Numbered from the stretch's first letter, positions 32,503-42,008 are shown. The stretch is 64,000 bases of DNA from Phycisphaerales bacterium (GCA_003141315.1 PLLP01000006.1:772-64771), one strand, 5' to 3'. Numbers and translations are program-made. The notes: generated by a model not told the origin, from the letters alone.

Positions 32503-33375
32503 ATGAAATCGAAAGAGCGGCACGAATTGAAGGAAAATGAACTGGCAGAATGGTTTATGAATCTGCCGACGTGGTTCGAGAAAAATCGCAACACGGTTAT
32601 TTACGTTACGACGAGCATAATTCTCCTCGCTGTCCTCTGGTACTGGTACCGCTATCAAAAATATGTAATTGAGCCAAAGAAATATGAAAGGTTCACGGAA
32701 GCCATTGCACAACTGCCCGCTCAAAAGCCTTTAATCCTGAAGGCAAACCTTCAGCAGACAGATGCCACCGGAAATCTGCGTGTCATTGCAAAAAGTCTGC
32801 AGGATTTTGCCGATACGACAAAGGACGCAAAGGCAGCGGCGCTGGCCTATATCGAGCAGGCAAAAACTATTCGCACCGATATACATTACCGGCTGAGGAC
32901 GCCGGATAAAAGCCAGTTTGCAGAGCAGATGAACAAGGCAAAAGAGGCTTACACTAATGCCCTTGCCAAACTCGAAGCGCCGCCGGCTGAAAAAGGAAAA
33001 CCCATTGACATAACCCTCGCCGCAACAGCAATCTTCGGAACAGGCTTATGCGAGGAAGAACTCGGCAATTTCGACGCGGCAAAAAAACAATACACGGAAA
33101 TTATTTCTAATCCCGCTTATCAATACACAACAAGTATTGTAGAGGCGAAGCGAAGACTCGACATTATGGCTGACTTTGAAAAACCGGTTGCTTTCGCACC
33201 CGCAACGAATATTCCCGTGCAGTTTCAGCCTGCAGAATCCGCACAGCCTCTGTCCGCCGGTATTGAACCGAATGCTGCCCCTGTAATACCGTCTGCCGCC
33301 GACGTAAATTTATTAAAAGCCGCCGGCAGTATCGAAACGCCCGTGGTGAACATAGTCGAACCAAATAAACCGTAA
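32503..33375 (+). CDS. Membrane-anchored TPR protein (YfgM-like layout)
   Basis: A 290-residue protein. A short cytoplasmic N-terminus is followed by a membrane helix (NTVIYVTTSIILLAVLWYWYRY, about 30-51). TPR-like helices (AAALAYIEQAKTIRTDIHYR and AIFGTGLCEEELGNFDAAKKQYTEIISNPAYQ) and a Pro/Ala-rich tail come after. The topology matches YfgM-like envelope TPR proteins, suggesting an assembly or scaffolding role. ATG 32503 follows GGAAAGG. It is 11 bp before the pseudouridine synthase gene. Confidence 0.78.
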   Translation: MKSKERHELKENELAEWFMNLPTWFEKNRNTVIYVTTSIILLAVLWYWYRYQKYVIEPKKYERFTEAIAQLPAQKPLILKANLQQTDATGNLRVIAKSLQDFADTTKDAKAAALAYIEQAKTIRTDIHYRLRTPDKSQFAEQMNKAKEAYTNALAKLEAPPAEKGKPIDITLAATAIFGTGLCEEELGNFDAAKKQYTEIISNPAYQYTTSIVEAKRRLDIMADFEKPVAFAPATNIPVQFQPAESAQPLSAGIEPNAAPVIPSAADVNLLKAAGSIETPVVNIVEPNKP

Positions 33376-33386
33376 GCCTATAAAAA

Positions 33387-34463
33387 GTGAAGCAGGATAA
33401 AAATTCACAAGATTCAATCGGTTCTGACCGGTCGCCCGCGGTCCGCCTGCGGCGGACAGTCGAACCGCCCGTGATAAATCCCGCAATCGACGGTGAACCG
33501 CTTGTTCTCGTGGTCGGCAAAGGGATAGTGGAACGCCGAATCGATAAATATCTGCACCACCGTATCGGCGGATACAGCAGGGTTATGCTGCAGGAAATTA
33601 TCAAGGCAGGCGGCATAACGGTTAACGGCAAACCCGTCACAAAACAATCGTATAAGCTCAAAGACGGCGAGAGGATTGAGATGACGGCGCCGCCGCCCCC
33701 GAGCAGGGAAATCACGCCGGAAGATATACCACTCAATGTAATTTACGAAGACGATGATATTATCATTATCAATAAAGCCGCGGGCATGCTCGTGCATCCC
33801 GCCAGGGGCAACCGGCACGGAACGCTGGTCAATGCCCTGTCGTTTTATTCGGATAAACTATCCAGCGGGCTCGGCGAATTCAGGCCCGGCGTCGTTCACC
33901 GGCTCGACAAAAACACCACCGGTGTAATCGTCATCACCAAGAACGAGAAGGCCCAGTGGAAAATCGCCAAGCAGTTCGAGCGCCGCCAGACGTATAAGGA
34001 ATATCTCGCGATTGTTCACGGCACGCCCCGCCTGAAGAATGACCGCATTGTGGCGCCTCTCGGTATGCATCCGAGGATTCGTGAAAGGTATGCCGTCAGG
34101 TCTTATGCGGGCAAAGAGGCGATAACATTTTACCAAATCGCAGAGGAATTCAGGGGCTTTTCGCTGATGCGGCTTTTCCCCAAGACAGGCAGAACGCATC
34201 AAATCAGGGTGCACATGTCTTATATCAAGCACCCGATTGTCGCAGATGACTGGTACGGCGGCAAACTTGTCTACCTGTGGCAGTTAAAGAATGAGAAGCC
34301 TGCCATAGAAGACCCGATTCTTAAACGCACCGCCCTTCACGCATACAAGCTCGGCTTCACGCATCCCTCGACCGGCGAAAAAGTTGAGTTTGTTGCCCCC
34401 CTCGCACCAGATATGCAGCACTTCCTCGACCTCTTGAGAAAATACAGAAAAAAATCCGAATAG
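33387..34463 (+). CDS. RluA-family pseudouridine synthase
   Basis: A 358-residue RNA-modifying enzyme. An N-terminal S4 RNA-binding domain (RRIDKYLHHRIGGYSRVMLQEIIKAGGITVNGKP) leads to the catalytic domain, with HRLDKNTTGVIVITK (catalytic Asp) and RLFPKTGRTHQIRVHMSYIKHPIVADDWYGG. These are RluC/D-type, isomerising uridines in 23S rRNA; the exact sites are unknown. The N-terminal extension carries a palindromic repeat in frame (GTCCGCC..GGCGGAC at 33441-33457, read as VRLRRT). The start is GTG 33387 with a weak ribosome site, probably translated after the TPR gene. Confidence 0.9.
   Translation: MKQDKNSQDSIGSDRSPAVRLRRTVEPPVINPAIDGEPLVLVVGKGIVERRIDKYLHHRIGGYSRVMLQEIIKAGGITVNGKPVTKQSYKLKDGERIEMTAPPPPSREITPEDIPLNVIYEDDDIIIINKAAGMLVHPARGNRHGTLVNALSFYSDKLSSGLGEFRPGVVHRLDKNTTGVIVITKNEKAQWKIAKQFERRQTYKEYLAIVHGTPRLKNDRIVAPLGMHPRIRERYAVRSYAGKEAITFYQIAEEFRGFSLMRLFPKTGRTHQIRVHMSYIKHPIVADDWYGGKLVYLWQLKNEKPAIEDPILKRTALHAYKLGFTHPSTGEKVEFVAPLAPDMQHFLDLLRKYRKKSE
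33441..33457. repeat. Palindromic repeat inside the pseudouridine synthase gene
   Basis: GTCCGCCTGCGGCGGAC is a perfect palindrome around one central base, and lies in the poorly conserved N-terminal extension of the protein. Confidence 0.65.
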
Positions 34464-34475
34464 CGAATTGTAATA

Positions 34476-34976
34476 TCAGAAGTGATAACGGAATTTTACG
34501 GTAGCCTTCCAGACGTCCGGCAAACCCTTTTGCTTGTCGAGGATTATGCTTTCACATTCGAGATTTGCCCAGCGTCTTTGCAGAGCAGAGAGGAAATTGG
34601 CGAAAGAGCTGATATTGACTTTCTGCAAAGTGACGGTTGCTTCCTGCATTTTCCGGTTCTCTACCGTTCTGGCAGGCTGTGAGCTTATTGTCGGCGTGGA
34701 TATATTGCAGGAACGGGCGATATCGCCGACGGCGGTAAAATAATCGAACGTCTTCGCGGGGTTTTTAACGTTGGCGTTTTTCGACCTGTCCGGGTCGATG
34801 GCAAGAATATTAAACATCACCTCGTTTGCGTCGCTATAGCTTTTTTGTTCATTGATAAAGGCCTGCCTGCTGTGCGGCAGAGAGACAAAGGCAACCGAGC
34901 AGGGCCAGAGCGCCGCCACTGCGGGGATGAATATGTAATAAAAAACCGGTTTTTTGTAAAAGTCTCTGGAAATCAT
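34476..34976 (-). CDS. gspM: Type II secretion GspM/PilO-like inner-membrane protein
   Basis: A 166-residue protein with one N-terminal membrane helix (about 12-31), a coiled-coil-prone stretch (RQAFINEQKSYSDANEVM) and a ferredoxin-fold-like domain (ATVTLQKVNISSFANFLSALQRRWANLECESIIL). It is the last gene of the secretion operon, 10 bp after gspL. Size, topology and position fit GspM/PilO, which with GspL links the ATPase to the pseudopilus. The assignment rests mostly on context. Confidence 0.72.
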   Translation of the reverse strand: MISRDFYKKPVFYYIFIPAVAALWPCSVAFVSLPHSRQAFINEQKSYSDANEVMFNILAIDPDRSKNANVKNPAKTFDYFTAVGDIARSCNISTPTISSQPARTVENRKMQEATVTLQKVNISSFANFLSALQRRWANLECESIILDKQKGLPDVWKATVKFRYHF

Positions 34977-34986
34977 TTTTTACTTT

Positions 34987-36498
34987 CTATTTGGCCGAGA
35001 GCGTCATACTGAAATTATGACGGTCGCCTTTATAGCTAAGGTCCTCCTGGTCAATTTTAAGATTATTCTGCACAATGGCTTCCCGCAGGCTTCCCGTGCC
35101 TCCCGCACCATTGGTGCTGCCTGTTATACGTATTGTTTTTACCGTAATATCAATCGATTGTATCTCCAGTTTTGCAGGCTCGGCGCTGGCATTAAAAGCC
35201 CTCAGCAGCAGGGCGAGCTTATCAGGCACAGACTTCTGGCCGTTATCGCCGAGACCCTGTTTTAATTTTTGGAGCCGCCGAAGCTCGCCTTCGAGGTCTT
35301 TAATCGCCACCTTTAGGCTGCCCGAAACATCCTTCGAAGCCGGCAGAACGAGCCTGTAATTATTGTTGAACTCTTCGCGTTTTATTTTTCGCGGTTTATT
35401 TACGTTATACAAACTTATCTGGGCGAGTATGCCGAGTGCAAGCAGGCAGATTACCGCACAGACGGATATGATTTTGAGATTTTTCTCCAGCCGGATTTGT
35501 TTGCCCTTATACGGGCTGAAATCTACCCTGAAGTCAACGCGATTTTTATCATCGAAGGCAATCGCCGCCCCTGTCGCAATCGCCAGGCTCACCTTATCTA
35601 TAGCGGCTTCCGCATTATCGCCCGCCATCCGGGCTGCCAGGTCGATATTTTCGCTTTTGACGCCGAGCGCTTCGGCAAGCCTGCCCGCCGCAATCGAACC
35701 TGATGAATCAAAGACAGCCAGTGAATTGAGTTTTTCATCCTGCGGCAGCATCGCGGTAGTCACCATTATCTGGTTTCTGAGCAGTGCGAACCTGTCCTGG
35801 GCGGAACCGACCATAAAAGTGCGAAGCACGGAGCTTTGCCTGCCGGCCGCCGGCGGTACGATAAGGTAGCCGTTGGAAGAAGAGAGAACAGCAAAGAGCT
35901 TCGAATGCGACGAGCCTGCGGAACCTGCGTGCGGAGAGGGTTGTGTCGAGTCTGCCTGCGGTCCGCCTGCGGCGGATGCGGCAAAGTTATGTGCGATAAA
36001 CCTGGATAAGCAAACGATATCCGGCTCGATATAAACCGGGTCAATATTTTTTTTATCGAATGCAGACAAGATGCCGGTAAGCAGCTTTCGGCCGACAGTG
36101 AAGACCGACAGGTTCGAGCCGCCCTGCGCCGGGGATGCGACATGGAAGGCGAGTGCAAGCTCGCTTATGTCCGTGGCGACCGCTTCCTCTGTATCGAAGC
36201 GGACCGTCTGGGCAATTTGTTTGGTATCTGTAAATTCGCTGTGAACGCGGTGCTGCATAAACATCGAGGAATCGAGAGCTACAGCAACACTTCCATCCTG
36301 TAAGACGATTGAACGCTTGGAGCATTCCTGCGCGATAAGCTCCGTCATTTTCTCTGCCGCGTCAGGACTTTCCAGCAGGTTGGTATCAATGTTAACGGTA
36401 AAGCAGGCGGCGACCTGCAAATCTTTGCCGGCAGATGCCGCCGACACCGTTGCCGAGTTTGCCGTTATATAAATTCCTATTGTTTGTTTTGCGTCCAC
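34987..36498 (-). CDS. gspL: Type II secretion GspL-like protein (PilM-PilN type)
   Basis: A 503-residue protein. The N-terminal actin-like PilM/GspL cytoplasmic domain (QTIGIYITANSATVSAAS, SVAVALDSSMFMQHRV, AIATGAAIAFDDKNRVDFR) is followed by a membrane helix (NLKIISVCAVICLLALGILAQ, about 345-368) and a PilN-like periplasmic domain with a coiled coil. It would dock the GspE ATPase to the inner-membrane platform. The start is GTG, with AAAGGAAA upstream. A palindromic repeat (35962-35976) is read through in frame at AAGGPQADS. Confidence 0.82.
   Translation of the reverse strand: MDAKQTIGIYITANSATVSAASAGKDLQVAACFTVNIDTNLLESPDAAEKMTELIAQECSKRSIVLQDGSVAVALDSSMFMQHRVHSEFTDTKQIAQTVRFDTEEAVATDISELALAFHVASPAQGGSNLSVFTVGRKLLTGILSAFDKKNIDPVYIEPDIVCLSRFIAHNFAASAAGGPQADSTQPSPHAGSAGSSHSKLFAVLSSSNGYLIVPPAAGRQSSVLRTFMVGSAQDRFALLRNQIMVTTAMLPQDEKLNSLAVFDSSGSIAAGRLAEALGVKSENIDLAARMAGDNAEAAIDKVSLAIATGAAIAFDDKNRVDFRVDFSPYKGKQIRLEKNLKIISVCAVICLLALGILAQISLYNVNKPRKIKREEFNNNYRLVLPASKDVSGSLKVAIKDLEGELRRLQKLKQGLGDNGQKSVPDKLALLLRAFNASAEPAKLEIQSIDITVKTIRITGSTNGAGGTGSLREAIVQNNLKIDQEDLSYKGDRHNFSMTLSAK
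35962..35976. repeat. Palindromic repeat inside gspL
   Basis: TCCGCCTGCGGCGGA lies in a Ser/Ala/Gly-rich linker-like stretch of the encoded protein and belongs to the same family as the copies at 33441 and 1401. Confidence 0.6.
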
Positions 36499-36537
36499 TT
36501 TTTCGTATTTCCTTTTATCGTCCCTTTTTCCCGCGTA

Positions 36538-37965
36538 TTATGATGCGATTAAGGCGATGCGTTTTGTCTGGTTGCCGTCCCTGCTCACCACAATCAGCAC
36601 CGTACACCTTGCCGCACCGCTTATCGCGGTCACCTTTATCGTATAAAGGTCGCTCTGGGTCGAAATAAATTTTTTACACCTGTCGATAGAGTCCGAGAAG
36701 CTGAAAAGCTCCTTTTTTAACTCGTCAATCGAGTCGAAGGGCTTTATTCGTCTTTTGAGGATAATCTGGTCCGCAATATCCTTTTCATCACCGCCAAAGA
36801 CAAAAACCGACTCCAGTACCTGCCTGGGTGCGGAATTTATATTGACCTTTGTGGCTGCGAAGGGGCTGATATACTTCAAGGCGGACTCTTTCCTTGTGGG
36901 GCTTTCGATGGTCGGCCTTGCGAGAAGGTCGAGGTCGATAAGCGAGCTGTGAAAAATCCTCGTGAAATCGGCGCTTTGCCTTAGCTGCTGGTCCGCAACC
37001 GTTGTAGTCACCCTGGCGGTTGTTGGCGTTGCCGGAGGACTTGCTCCTGGTGCAGTGATTCGCGAAGTGCCGCCTCTGGCCGCCGGAGTTTTCCTTTGAG
37101 CTCCTGCATTACCTGCCGGCGGTGACTGCGTTTCGGTAGTCGTTATGGGTTTGAAGTCGGTTGTGAACTGTTTAATCTCTTTTATCTGGTCGAGCTGCTT
37201 TTCTATCGATTTGATACTCGAATCAACCGTGCTTTCGTCCTCTATCCTGTTCCACATCCACCGCAGAAACGTCTGGAGACTTGCCTCGGATTCACGCGCG
37301 AGATTTTCGTCGCTGATTATCGCCAGAGCAAGCGGGTATTTTGCGTTTTCATCCTCCACTTCTATGGTCACTTTTGCGGTGCCTATCTCGAATTCCATCG
37401 GGGCGAAAACGAGCGGCCAGGTCTGCCCGTAAGGCCCACGGACAACTGCCGGCTCATTATTGTCATTTGCGTCAGAGCCGGATGCGAGAAGATTGGAAAG
37501 GTTATTTGCGGCATTATTGGTATCGTTCACATCTTTTGTAATCCGGTGTGTCCCGATGGAATTTGTGTCGTTGAAGTCAGCTGGCCTGGAGGCGTCTTGC
37601 TGCACGCTATTGGCGTCAGATTCGTTCTGTTTTTTCCATTCTGCCCAGTCTGCGAGAAACTTTTGATATTCCGGCTCGGTCATATTGAATAAATCGGAAA
37701 AATCCGGTTCGTTCGGCCTGGATACCAGAGATGCCTTGTACTGGTCGATTGTCGCCAGGGCGTATTTTATCCCGGAATCGCAGGCGTAGCGTGCCTGGGT
37801 GTAGTCGATGAGGTACTGGTTTCTGCTTCTCGATTCCAGCAGCCTGCTGCCCAGCACATAGCCGAGTGTCGAAAGGGCAATCAGCAACACCAGCGTAAGA
37901 AGCAGGACAAAGCCCCTGTTTCGGCTGTTATCTAACCCAGCGAATTTTTTATTTTCCTCTGACAT
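36538..37965 (-). CDS. gspK: Type II secretion minor pseudopilin GspK
   Basis: A 475-residue protein from the ATG at 37965 (an in-frame TTG lies six bases upstream). It has a prepilin-like N-terminus (NRGFVLLLTLVLLIALSTLGYVLG), a long variable insertion rich in Asn/Asp, and a C-terminal helix-hairpin-helix-type region (KVNINSAPRQVLESVFVFGGDEKDIADQIILKRRIKPFDSIDELKKEL) typical of GspK. The position-5 glutamate of the pilin helix is absent, as is usual for GspK. It overlaps gspJ by 17 bp, pointing to coupled translation. Confidence 0.88.
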   Translation of the reverse strand: MSEENKKFAGLDNSRNRGFVLLLTLVLLIALSTLGYVLGSRLLESRSRNQYLIDYTQARYACDSGIKYALATIDQYKASLVSRPNEPDFSDLFNMTEPEYQKFLADWAEWKKQNESDANSVQQDASRPADFNDTNSIGTHRITKDVNDTNNAANNLSNLLASGSDANDNNEPAVVRGPYGQTWPLVFAPMEFEIGTAKVTIEVEDENAKYPLALAIISDENLARESEASLQTFLRWMWNRIEDESTVDSSIKSIEKQLDQIKEIKQFTTDFKPITTTETQSPPAGNAGAQRKTPAARGGTSRITAPGASPPATPTTARVTTTVADQQLRQSADFTRIFHSSLIDLDLLARPTIESPTRKESALKYISPFAATKVNINSAPRQVLESVFVFGGDEKDIADQIILKRRIKPFDSIDELKKELFSFSDSIDRCKKFISTQSDLYTIKVTAISGAARCTVLIVVSRDGNQTKRIALIAS

Positions 37966-38788
37966 TTCCAACCGGCCTGTTCGAATCCTGAATATTTTGT
38001 TTTTTATTTACGGAAGGCGTGTTCTGGTCGCTTACATTATTAGAATCTATCATTTTGATTTCAAATGGGATTTTCCTCGTCCTGTCGAGAGCGATGATTC
38101 TGGTAATTTGTTCTGTCTGCGGCACCTGCCATTGACCCGGGGTTATTTCTATCGGGTCGGCGAATGAAACGGTGGCTATGATATTGGCAGGCAGCGGCCC
38201 GCCGCTCCAGCGGTCGATGAGGTCGACACTGCCGTCGCCGCCGGTCTGGATATCTCCCGTCTGAAAATTGCCGCTCTTGATACTGAAGCAAGTTATGCCG
38301 CCGCAGACAGGGATATAAAGTTGTCTTTCAGCGTCCTGTTTCGGCTCATCGAGCAGTTTGTCTTCGACGGCAAGGCCGCTGTGCCGCCTGTATAAAACCA
38401 TCCCTTTGGGATTGGCGGTTAAATCGAACGACGTCTGCCAGACAATCTGCTCGAAAATCAGGGGATTGTTATCTTTGTCATATATGGTTTTTATTATTTC
38501 GAGCTTTGCGGATTGCAGGCCGTTGTTTTCAATCCTGTTCTGAAAATTTATCCTCGTATCTCTGCTGTCGGAAACTATGCGGTCGAGATCCTCGGCGATA
38601 AGCTGCAGAATCTCGCGCGGCAGCTGCCCCCGGTCGAGCCTGCTGATGACGGAAGCGGAAACCTTATTGAGCCGGTTGAAAAGGCTGAAGGCCGCAAGGA
38701 TTATCATAGAGCTGATAATCAGCGCCGCCAGCAGTTCCGCCAGGGAAAACGCTCTTTTAAGAACAGGATTTTTTATAATCAGTTTCAT
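37949..38788 (-). CDS. gspJ: Type II secretion minor pseudopilin GspJ
   Basis: A 279-residue prepilin-type protein. KRAFSLAELLAALIISSMIILAAFSLFNRL gives the cleavage site before Phe, Glu at +5 and the hydrophobic helix. The soluble domain contains IAEDLDRIVSDSRD and IVWQTSFDLTANPKGMVLYRRHSG. It is expected at the pseudopilus tip with GspI and GspK. It overlaps gspK. Confidence 0.85.
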   Translation of the reverse strand: MKLIIKNPVLKRAFSLAELLAALIISSMIILAAFSLFNRLNKVSASVISRLDRGQLPREILQLIAEDLDRIVSDSRDTRINFQNRIENNGLQSAKLEIIKTIYDKDNNPLIFEQIVWQTSFDLTANPKGMVLYRRHSGLAVEDKLLDEPKQDAERQLYIPVCGGITCFSIKSGNFQTGDIQTGGDGSVDLIDRWSGGPLPANIIATVSFADPIEITPGQWQVPQTEQITRIIALDRTRKIPFEIKMIDSNNVSDQNTPSVNKKQNIQDSNRPVGNVRGK

Positions 38789-38808
38789 TTTACTTTTCTA
38801 TAGATTAC

Positions 38809-39744
38809 TTACCGAATCCATAGTTCAGGACAACTCTGGACAAATGGCCAGAATTTGTCAGGCGGCATCTTATTCAATTCATCTATCGTCTTCCCACAAT
38901 ACGTAGTTTGTTGTGTTTCAGGAGACTTTTGGTCAACGTCAGGTTTATTTGTACCGTCATCAGGTTTATTTGTACCATCGTCGGGTTTCTTTGTACCGTC
39001 GTCAGGTTTCTTTTGCTGGTCAGGCTGTGTAGGCGGGGTTGTCAGGCCAGACTTGTTCGGATTGGTCAACAAAGGTAAATATTTATTGCCGAGTATGCTT
39101 TTCTCTTCGGGCGGAGGTTCCCCATTATGCTTTTTATACAAATCGAGATAATCCTTTATAAACAAACCTTCATCCGTCACAGGCATACCGCTATCGACCC
39201 ACTTCTGGATTGTATCAACATCTACGCCGGCATATTCAGCGGCGTCCTCGATTGTCTGGAGAAGCTTGTCGGCGCCGATTTGGGACTTCTGCTGTTCTTT
39301 CATTTTCATTAAATCGATTACCTGCTGCTGCGTAAGGTCGGTAAGCCAGTTGGCAAGCTCCACTTTTTGCTTCTTGCCGGAGATATCGAGAAAATCCGCC
39401 GAGCAGACTGCCCTTGTCCAGAGCCGGCTGGTTGTCGGCTCGTAAAACGTCTCGACGGTCGTCTGCCATTCGATGGCAGGGTATTTTTCGCTATAGCCGT
39501 ATTCGACGTTCTCACTGACAGAGCTGGAGGCAAGAAGCTTTTCCATATTTTCCTCTGCCACCTCGAAGGCCTGCATACGGAGCGCAGAATTGGCGGCGGA
39601 GTTCATCGAGTTGTCAAATACTACAACCACCCCGCTGCAAATAACCGCCAATATCAGCAGCGCCGCCGCCGTCTCAACGAGACTGAACGCGGAGCGAAAG
39701 CTTCCAAATCCGGCAAAATTTTTATCAGAATGACATTTCTTCAT
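38809..39744 (-). CDS. gspI: Type II secretion minor pseudopilin GspI-like with a repeat-bearing extension
   Basis: A 311-residue protein from ATG 39744. The prepilin segment is RSAFSLVETAAALLILAVICSGVVVVF, with Glu at +5. The pilin body ends near residue 110. It is followed by an unusual extension of about 200 residues containing tandem KPDDGT(K/N) heptads (three full copies and a variant) and a C-terminal domain ending QSCPELWIR. Ordinary GspI is about 120 residues. The start overlaps the end of gspH; an ATG at 39777 is an alternative. Confidence 0.78.
   Translation of the reverse strand: MKKCHSDKNFAGFGSFRSAFSLVETAAALLILAVICSGVVVVFDNSMNSAANSALRMQAFEVAEENMEKLLASSSVSENVEYGYSEKYPAIEWQTTVETFYEPTTSRLWTRAVCSADFLDISGKKQKVELANWLTDLTQQQVIDLMKMKEQQKSQIGADKLLQTIEDAAEYAGVDVDTIQKWVDSGMPVTDEGLFIKDYLDLYKKHNGEPPPEEKSILGNKYLPLLTNPNKSGLTTPPTQPDQQKKPDDGTKKPDDGTNKPDDGTNKPDVDQKSPETQQTTYCGKTIDELNKMPPDKFWPFVQSCPELWIR
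38938..39011. repeat. 21-bp tandem repeat in gspI
   Basis: Three full units (38938-38958, 38959-38979, 38980-39000) and a partial fourth, differing at a few bases, encode the KPDDGT(K/N) heptads on the minus strand. Confidence 0.85.
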
Positions 39745-40300
39745 TGTATTTAGGTAAAAGAATATCCACATCACCATTTTTCAATTCGATGATTCTGCTG
39801 ATTCTGCTTACGATAACGGAATATGGCTGGCCCCTGCTGTCAAAGAGGACTATTTTGCCGCCATATTGCCAGCCTGCGAGGCCTGCGCGGAATTTCGCCG
39901 TCTGGTGCTGCTGGTCCGTCGAGACCAAATCGTCGAAGATGACGTAATCAGCCCTGCAGTTTTTTCCGAAATTATTCTGCTCAAGAATTTCCTCATCGAG
40001 GACGTCTTCGACGTCCGTGGTGGATATTTTCCGGAGTATGTATTTCTGTTCGATTAAATCGATAATTACTTCGTATCTTTTATTGCTGCGTGAAGCGGCG
40101 TTCGACGCCCTCTGGAGCGTCGAGATAAATTTCTGCGCCTGCCCCTTAAAAGTGCTTTTGGAATAGAGCGGCATAACAGACATCTGAACGAGCAGCATCG
40201 AAAAGGCAAGTATGGCGATGACAACAACGGTTTCGGTGAGCGTGAACCCCCCGCGAAAGTGTGGCCGTCCAATAAAATTATTCATTTCGTTTTTGTTCAT
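39725..40300 (-). CDS. gspH: Type II secretion minor pseudopilin GspH-like
   Basis: A 191-residue prepilin-type protein with RGGFTLTETVVVIAILAFSMLLVQM (cleavage before Phe, Glu at +5). The soluble domain (FISTLQRASNAASRSNKRYEVIIDL) and position after gspG suggest GspH. Identity among the minor pseudopilins is mainly positional. Confidence 0.82.
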   Translation of the reverse strand: MNKNEMNNFIGRPHFRGGFTLTETVVVIAILAFSMLLVQMSVMPLYSKSTFKGQAQKFISTLQRASNAASRSNKRYEVIIDLIEQKYILRKISTTDVEDVLDEEILEQNNFGKNCRADYVIFDDLVSTDQQHQTAKFRAGLAGWQYGGKIVLFDSRGQPYSVIVSRISRIIELKNGDVDILLPKYNEEMSF

Positions 40301-40345
40301 CGCCGCAGTCCTGCCTTTGGATGACGGTCGCCCGGTTTCATTTTT

Positions 40346-40771
40346 CTACTCGATGTCTGTGCTTACCAGGTCGTCGTCGGTATAAAACTCTTTATCGGGA
40401 CCGGCGCTTCTGATTTCAAAGGGCTTGCCGCTTTCGGGGGCGAGGGAATACTTAAACTCTTGTTTCCACCCGTCTTTGGGTATTTTGGTCTGCTCGATAT
40501 ACCCGCCCGGGTCATACCCTTCGAGACCTGCCGGCGGGGTAATAAGCGCCTCCAGGCCTTCTTCCTGTGTCGGCAGCCTGCCAACATCCATAAAAAACTG
40601 GTTGACGGCCGTGTGAAGGGTCTTGAGGTTGGCTTTTGTTGTTTCATACTTGGCCTTTTCAATCTGTTTTATTACACGCGTCCCAACCAGCGTTGCAAGC
40701 AGACCTATGATGACCAGAACCGCCATAATTTCAACTATCGTAAAACCCTTATGATTCTTTTTGGCATTCAT
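40346..40771 (-). CDS. gspG: Type II secretion major pseudopilin GspG
   Basis: A 141-residue major pseudopilin. KGFTIVEIMAVLVIIGLLATLVGTRV is the classic type III signal, with cleavage between Gly and Phe and Glu at +5. The body shows LKTLHTAVNQFFMDVGRLPTQEEGLEALITPP and the calcium-site-like C-terminus FEIRSAGPDKEFYTDDDLVS, both typical of GspG. It has a good ribosome site (AAAGGG) before the ATG. Confidence 0.95.
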   Translation of the reverse strand: MNAKKNHKGFTIVEIMAVLVIIGLLATLVGTRVIKQIEKAKYETTKANLKTLHTAVNQFFMDVGRLPTQEEGLEALITPPAGLEGYDPGGYIEQTKIPKDGWKQEFKYSLAPESGKPFEIRSAGPDKEFYTDDDLVSTDIE

Positions 40772-40790
40772 AATTTTCCCTTTATAATTT

Positions 40791-42008
40791 CTATATTTGC
40801 TGGGTCGATATATTCAAAATAGGAAGAAGCACGGCAATGGCAACCAGGCCTATAATCGCTGCCATTATGATTATGATAACAGGCTCGATAAGAATGGCAA
40901 GCCTTTCAATGACAACATCGGTAGTGGCTTCGAGATTTTCGCTGATGTTTTTGAGCATCGTTTCGAGTTCGCCGCTCTTTTCGCCAACCGTCACCATATG
41001 CGCGATGGCGGGGCTGATTACGCCGCTGTCGCGAAGCGGGGTGGCAATATCGGCGCCGGCCAGAATTCTTTCGCGTGCTTTCTGAACCGCGGCTTTCATT
41101 ATGCTGTTGCCCGTGACCTCGGCGACCACGCGGAGCGATTCAGCCATACTCAGGCCGGAACTGAGCAGCGTTGAGAGCGTCGATGCGAAACGTGCGACCA
41201 CCCGCTGCTTTACTATCGGCCCGAAAACCGGAAGCGACAGCAGCATTTTATCCCGCATGTGAGAGCCGCGTTCAGTTTTGAGGAAACGCCGCACCGAGAT
41301 GATTATAACCGCCGCAACGGCAATAAAGACAAATATCCACAGGCTTGTAAAAACGCCTCCGACTCCCATAAGGACGCGCGTAATCATAGGCAATTGCTGG
41401 CCTGCTGCTTCAATCTGTTTACCGATTTGAGGAATTACCAGCACCGTAAGTATCATAACCGCTCCCGTACAGAAACAAATCAGAACGGCGGGATAAATCA
41501 TAGCGGTAATCACCTTCGATTCGACGCGATGACGCTTCTCCATAAAGTTGCCGATAGTCGAAAAACTGTTGGCGAGCGACCCGGTCACTTCGCCGACATG
41601 AACCATACTGATATAAATTACATCGAAAAATTCCGTGTAATCCTTGAGGGCGTCGGTAAGCGATTCGCCCGTCATCACACGGTCGCGGATATCGACAAGC
41701 GCGCTTTTAAAACGCGCGTTCGAGGTCTGCATCGTGAGAACCGAAAGAGCCTCGGTAAGTTTTATGCCGGAATTGAGCAGCGTTGCCATTTGCTTGGTAA
41801 ATTCAATAATGTGGGATTTTTTTGTCCCCGACATAAATGAAAATATCGAGCGTTTCTCCTCATCGGACGCCGAAATCTCCGCTACCTCTGTAGGATGTAT
41901 GCCGCGAATGCGCAGCTGCTTTCTGGCGGCATAAGGGCTTTCGGCAATGACGGTGCCTTTGTCTTTTTTGCCCTGCGAATTCATTGCGATGTATTGAAAT
42001 CTCGGCAT
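40791..42008 (-). CDS. gspF: Type II secretion inner-membrane platform protein GspF
   Basis: A 405-residue polytopic protein with two tandem T2SSF domains (TKQMATLLNSGIKLTEALSVL near 70 and RVVARFASTLSTLLSSGLSMAESLRVV near 270), each before membrane helices. VHVGEVTGSLANSFSTIGNFMEKR and VGEKSGELETMLKNISE are family motifs. It connects the ATPase to pseudopilus assembly. Confidence 0.95.
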   Translation of the reverse strand: MPRFQYIAMNSQGKKDKGTVIAESPYAARKQLRIRGIHPTEVAEISASDEEKRSIFSFMSGTKKSHIIEFTKQMATLLNSGIKLTEALSVLTMQTSNARFKSALVDIRDRVMTGESLTDALKDYTEFFDVIYISMVHVGEVTGSLANSFSTIGNFMEKRHRVESKVITAMIYPAVLICFCTGAVMILTVLVIPQIGKQIEAAGQQLPMITRVLMGVGGVFTSLWIFVFIAVAAVIIISVRRFLKTERGSHMRDKMLLSLPVFGPIVKQRVVARFASTLSTLLSSGLSMAESLRVVAEVTGNSIMKAAVQKARERILAGADIATPLRDSGVISPAIAHMVTVGEKSGELETMLKNISENLEATTDVVIERLAILIEPVIIIIMAAIIGLVAIAVLLPILNISTQQI

